Of a stretch of DNA of 42,534 nt, positions 39,952-42,534 are shown in pieces. How positions within the stretch are numbered: position 1 is the stretch's first letter; each line of letters begins with the position of its first letter. Both the position numbers and the translations under genes were made by a program. The notes below the pieces were generated by a model. The model saw only the letters and a list, made by a program, of their open reading frames with translations. It had not been told where the DNA came from and made no database searches. Source of the stretch: Chloroflexia bacterium (lineage in GTDB: Bacteria; Chloroflexota; Chloroflexia; Thermomicrobiales; CFX8); the NCBI GenBank assembly GCA_030431755.1, contig JAUIIK010000033.1, forward strand, positions 1-42,534, written 5' to 3'.

Positions 39952-41970
39952 CTACGGGACCACGATCTGGAGGTCGTTGAGGAAGGCGTAGCCGTCGTCC
40001 TGGGCGTTGAGGAGCGGGGTGACGAGCTCGCCGGTGGCGGGGTTGCGCAGGCCGACCTGGAGGCTGGCCGCGAAATCGCCGGTGCGTGGGAACGGCAGCC
40101 GCACGTGGGCCAGCAGGAACTCGCCGCCGAGGACAGCAGGCAGCTTCCAGGGCATGACGTCGACGCTGTTGGCGGTGATGAACTCGCCGGATTGGTCGCC
40201 GGCTGGGACGAGCCGCGCCTCCGCGACGAAGGGATCGCCATCGCGCGGTACCTGCCAGACCAGGACGACGTCGATCTCCGGTTGGGCACCGCTCGGGGTC
40301 GGGCCGGCCCGGGCGTCGAAGCCGCCGAGCAACCAGCCGTTCTCGAAGGGGATCGACGGCACGGCATAGGGCAAACCGTCGCGGGTACGTGGCCCGACGA
40401 GCCAGATGCGGTAGCTGGTTTCGCCGGCCTGGCCGGAACCGGAATCCAGCAGCTCGGCGCCGGCGAGGTAGGCGCGGAGCTGCGGCACTGGCTGTGTCGA
40501 GCGCGGCGCGACGAGATAGGCGTCATCATCAAATGGGATCGAGATCTGCTGGCGCGTTTCGATCTGATGATAGAGCCGCGCCGGCCCAAGATACTCGACG
40601 ATGTTGTACGCGTCGGCGGAGGTGATGTAGATCGGGATATCGTCGTCTGGCAGCGCGTCGGCGGCCGCGAGCGCATCGCGCAGGTCGCCGCGCATGGCGA
40701 CATAGGTCTCCGGCGATTCGCTCCACTGCCAGAAGTAGTCGTAGATAGACCAGCCGGCGCTGATCGCTACGCTGGCGGCGATCAATATGCCGGCCATTGC
40801 GCGCGCCGGCAGCGGCCTGTCTCGTAGCGCTTCCCAGGCCGTCCACATGCCGAACAGCGGGAACGCCACGAGGAGCGGCGCGAGCGGGAGGTAGAGCGCC
40901 GGGTTGTCGCCGCCGATCAAGCCGATGGCGAAGACGCCGAGCAAGCCCCAGACCAGCAGCGTCCCTTCGAGCGTCCGTGTCGGATGGCGGATTGCGGCCA
41001 CGAATCCGACGCCAGTCCAGAGCGCCAGGAGCGGATCGAGCAGCGCCCGCCCCGGCAGGTTGGTCGCTGGATTCTCCGAACCGCGCCAGATGACGCCCCG
41101 GAAGCCCGCCGCGACATCGTCGCCGGTGTCGGCGAGATCTTCCGGCAGACCCGCCGCCAGGTCGAGCGCCCGCCGGAAGTCGTCGGGGTAGTCGAGATAG
41201 TAGCTGGCCAGCGGTGTCATCGCCACGACCATCGCGAGCAGCAACAACGCTGGACCCAGGGCATCGCCTTCGCGGTTCGCGCGTAGCTGGTTCAGCGCCA
41301 GGACGCCGGCGGTGAGCAGCACTAGCGGCGGGACGGCCGCGTAGCTGGCGTCGGTGTGGAAGCCCGCGCCAAAGGCCGCGCCGGCGCAGATGTACCAGAG
41401 AAGATCGCGGCGGCGGTAGATCCGGTCCGGTTGTCTCCGGCTGCCGCGCTCCAGTCCGATCCAGGCCAGCCAGAGACCAATGCTGACGAAGAGCGCGGTC
41501 GAGATCGGCGGAACCGCCTGGCGGCTGAACATGATCTGCCAGAAGCTGGACGCCGCCAGCAAGCCGCCCAGCAACCCCCAGAACGGGCCGAGCGCGCGCG
41601 CCAGCCAAAGGGCGCAGGCGACCGCCGCCGTGATGCCGCACAGCGCCGCCGCGGCACGTGGTCCAGCGACGCCCCAGCCGCCGAGCGTGCCGGTGATCTT
41701 GACAAGGTAGGGGAACAATGGCGGCAGGGCGTCCTGCTCCTGCCCGAAGAAGACCGGCAGGTTGTCGCGGTGTATCCGTTGGGCCATGAGCGCGATGGTC
41801 GCCTCGTCGCCACCGAAGCCGGGTGTATGACGCGCCAGGCCGATCAGGCGCAGGCAACCGGCGAGAACGGCGATAAGTGCCGCGCCAAGGGCGGCCTGGC
41901 GCCTTGGCGGGAGGCTATCCCACTTCCCGACGGGGATCCTTGGCATAGTTCTCCAGCGGTTGCGCGTCAT
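39952..41970 (-). CDS. Multi-pass membrane glycosyltransferase, GT39/ArnT-like (PMT_2)
   Basis: From ATG 41970 the product has 672 residues; ATG 41946, with GGAG just upstream, may be the real start. After a first helix (ALIAVLAGCLRLIGL) comes GFGGDEATIALMAQ, the conserved acidic DE of GT39/ArnT/PMT-type enzymes that use a polyprenyl-phosphate sugar. About ten more hydrophobic segments follow, and a C-terminal ~230 residues lie outside the membrane, including strands WLLGGFDARAG and DVVLVWQVP. It probably transfers a sugar to lipid or protein on the outer membrane face. An upstream in-frame extension to 42126 would run into the divergent LysR leader and is unlikely. 39849-39951 holds nothing I recognise. 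Confidence 0.78.
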   Translation of the reverse strand: MTRNRWRTMPRIPVGKWDSLPPRRQAALGAALIAVLAGCLRLIGLARHTPGFGGDEATIALMAQRIHRDNLPVFFGQEQDALPPLFPYLVKITGTLGGWGVAGPRAAAALCGITAAVACALWLARALGPFWGLLGGLLAASSFWQIMFSRQAVPPISTALFVSIGLWLAWIGLERGSRRQPDRIYRRRDLLWYICAGAAFGAGFHTDASYAAVPPLVLLTAGVLALNQLRANREGDALGPALLLLAMVVAMTPLASYYLDYPDDFRRALDLAAGLPEDLADTGDDVAAGFRGVIWRGSENPATNLPGRALLDPLLALWTGVGFVAAIRHPTRTLEGTLLVWGLLGVFAIGLIGGDNPALYLPLAPLLVAFPLFGMWTAWEALRDRPLPARAMAGILIAASVAISAGWSIYDYFWQWSESPETYVAMRGDLRDALAAADALPDDDIPIYITSADAYNIVEYLGPARLYHQIETRQQISIPFDDDAYLVAPRSTQPVPQLRAYLAGAELLDSGSGQAGETSYRIWLVGPRTRDGLPYAVPSIPFENGWLLGGFDARAGPTPSGAQPEIDVVLVWQVPRDGDPFVAEARLVPAGDQSGEFITANSVDVMPWKLPAVLGGEFLLAHVRLPFPRTGDFAASLQVGLRNPATGELVTPLLNAQDDGYAFLNDLQIVVP

Positions 41971-42194
41971 GCCGACAGCATAGAGGAATTCATGCCGCCG
42001 GATGGCTACCGGTACCGAGCCGACTGATAATGGCCCATCTTTCATCGCTGACTTGCGTACAATTGTTGTGAGCGAATCCGATGCCGGGGTCGCCTTGCCG
42101 GTCCAATCCAGATGGTAGGCTGGCATGATGAGCCATCCAATTGCCCGAAGTGTTGGACGCCTATCTGGAACCGAAACGAAGCGAGTCTGTATCG

Positions 42195-42534
42195 TTGGAA
42201 CTTCGCCAGCTGCGCTACTTCATCGCCGTAGCCGAGGAACTGCACTTCACCCGCGCCGCCGAGCGCCTGGGTATCACCCAGCCACCATTGTCCCAACAAA
42301 TCCAGCGTCTGGAAGCGGAGCTCGGGATCGCGCTCTTCACGCGTGACAATCGCGGCGTGACGATGACCGAGGCGGGCCACGTCTTCCTCGATGGCGCGCG
42401 CCGCACGCTGGCCGAAGCCGACCGCACGCTGCACCAGGTCAAGCGCGTCAGGCGCGGCGAGGTGGGCGCTTTGACGATTGGGACCGTCTCCTCGGCCTGG
42501 CATGGCCTGCTGCCGCGCGTCTTGCGGCGCTACC
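42195..42534 (+). CDS. LysR-family transcriptional regulator, N-terminal part (3' cut by window edge)
   Basis: The frame runs open to the window end. From TTG 42195 it reads LELRQLRYFIAVAEELHFTRAA, then TQPPLSQQIQRLEAELGIALF (split by the turn), the LysR helix-turn-helix, followed by the linker helix and the first strand of the effector domain (GALTIGTVSSAWHGLLP). TTG 42195 matches the family's usual N-terminus; GTG 42150 or TTG 42141 in the same frame would add 15 to 18 residues. It is divergent from the glycosyltransferase gene. The 41971-42194 interval holds ACAATTGT (42059-42066), a small palindrome, and a TACAAT -10 without a good -35. Confidence 0.85.
   Translation, partial: MELRQLRYFIAVAEELHFTRAAERLGITQPPLSQQIQRLEAELGIALFTRDNRGVTMTEAGHVFLDGARRTLAEADRTLHQVKRVRRGEVGALTIGTVSSAWHGLLPRVLRRY

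Noticed and set aside
41971-42126. A 52-residue N-terminal extension of the glycosyltransferase
   Set aside because: It has no domain value and would overlap the divergent LysR leader; ATG 41970 or 41946 lies directly before the first membrane helix.
1-42534. tRNA, rRNA, CRISPR arrays, transposases, integrases, attachment sites
   Set aside because: I looked on both strands for T-loop GGTTCGA cores, regular spacer-repeat arrays and transposase motifs and saw none convincing.

Overview
The window is a 42.5-kb piece of a GC-rich bacterial chromosome. Gene content, composition and protein style point to the Chloroflexota, most likely Thermomicrobia-like. The clues are large ATPase-type LuxR and SARP regulators, KdpDE-type kinases, FG-GAP surface proteins, a short 'YRAYLLR...WR.SLEDP.TG' protein, and dispersed inverted repeats built on TCATCCTGAG...GAAGGATCT. 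The taxonomic call is inference. I saw no tRNA, rRNA, CRISPR array, transposase or phage gene. Both edges cut genes: an HpcH/HpaI aldolase on the left and a LysR regulator on the right.

Layout. (1) 1-5711: the aldolase end, then a leftward four-gene operon (SelA-like PLP enzyme, C45 acyltransferase/hydrolase, M20 peptidase, class V aminotransferase). A near-consensus promoter with three GATATATC-type boxes spaced exactly 15 bp lies upstream. This looks like catabolism of an N-acylated amino compound. (2) 5758-12339: acyl-CoA ligase, 983-aa LuxR-type ATPase regulator and S9 peptidase, all leftward. (3) 12340-12969: a protein-poor gap with a strong orphan promoter whose -10 overlaps a perfect palindrome. 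(4) 12970-18417: a leftward potassium-type cluster, KdpD-like kinase, KdpE, lone receiver, two small coupled proteins and a KimA-like transporter, with no kdpFABC. (5) 18490-21837: DedA and nucleotidyltransferase, then a divergent OmpR/HisKA two-component pair. (6) 21880-29416: a 1110-aa SARP-like BTAD/ATPase/TPR regulator divergent from a small protein and a 1269-aa secreted beta-propeller/PKD protein. Three heptamers at 11-bp pitch, the SARP operator geometry, lie between them. (7) 29517-33956: HAAS/PadR pair, PepSY protein, PAP2 phosphatase, ECF sigma factor with a membrane anti-sigma-like partner. (8) 34200-38472: another LuxR-type ATPase regulator with a coupled 51-codon membrane ORF, a gap holding a second dispersed repeat, and a second SelA-like enzyme. 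(9) 38568-42534: DUF1778-GNAT toxin-antitoxin pair, ABM-like small protein, GT39-like membrane glycosyltransferase, LysR.

The most informative signals are regulatory. The SARP-type heptamers tie the 1110-aa regulator to the surface-protein operon. A 16-bp direct-repeat box (TTMAT-N6-TTMAT) occurs both before the two-component pair and before the PepSY gene 11 kb away, suggesting one regulon. The KdpDE/KimA cluster, with two uncharacterised small proteins, looks like a potassium-uptake unit controlled by a Kdp-type sensor without the Kdp pump. All functions are read from sequence by eye; no database search was run.
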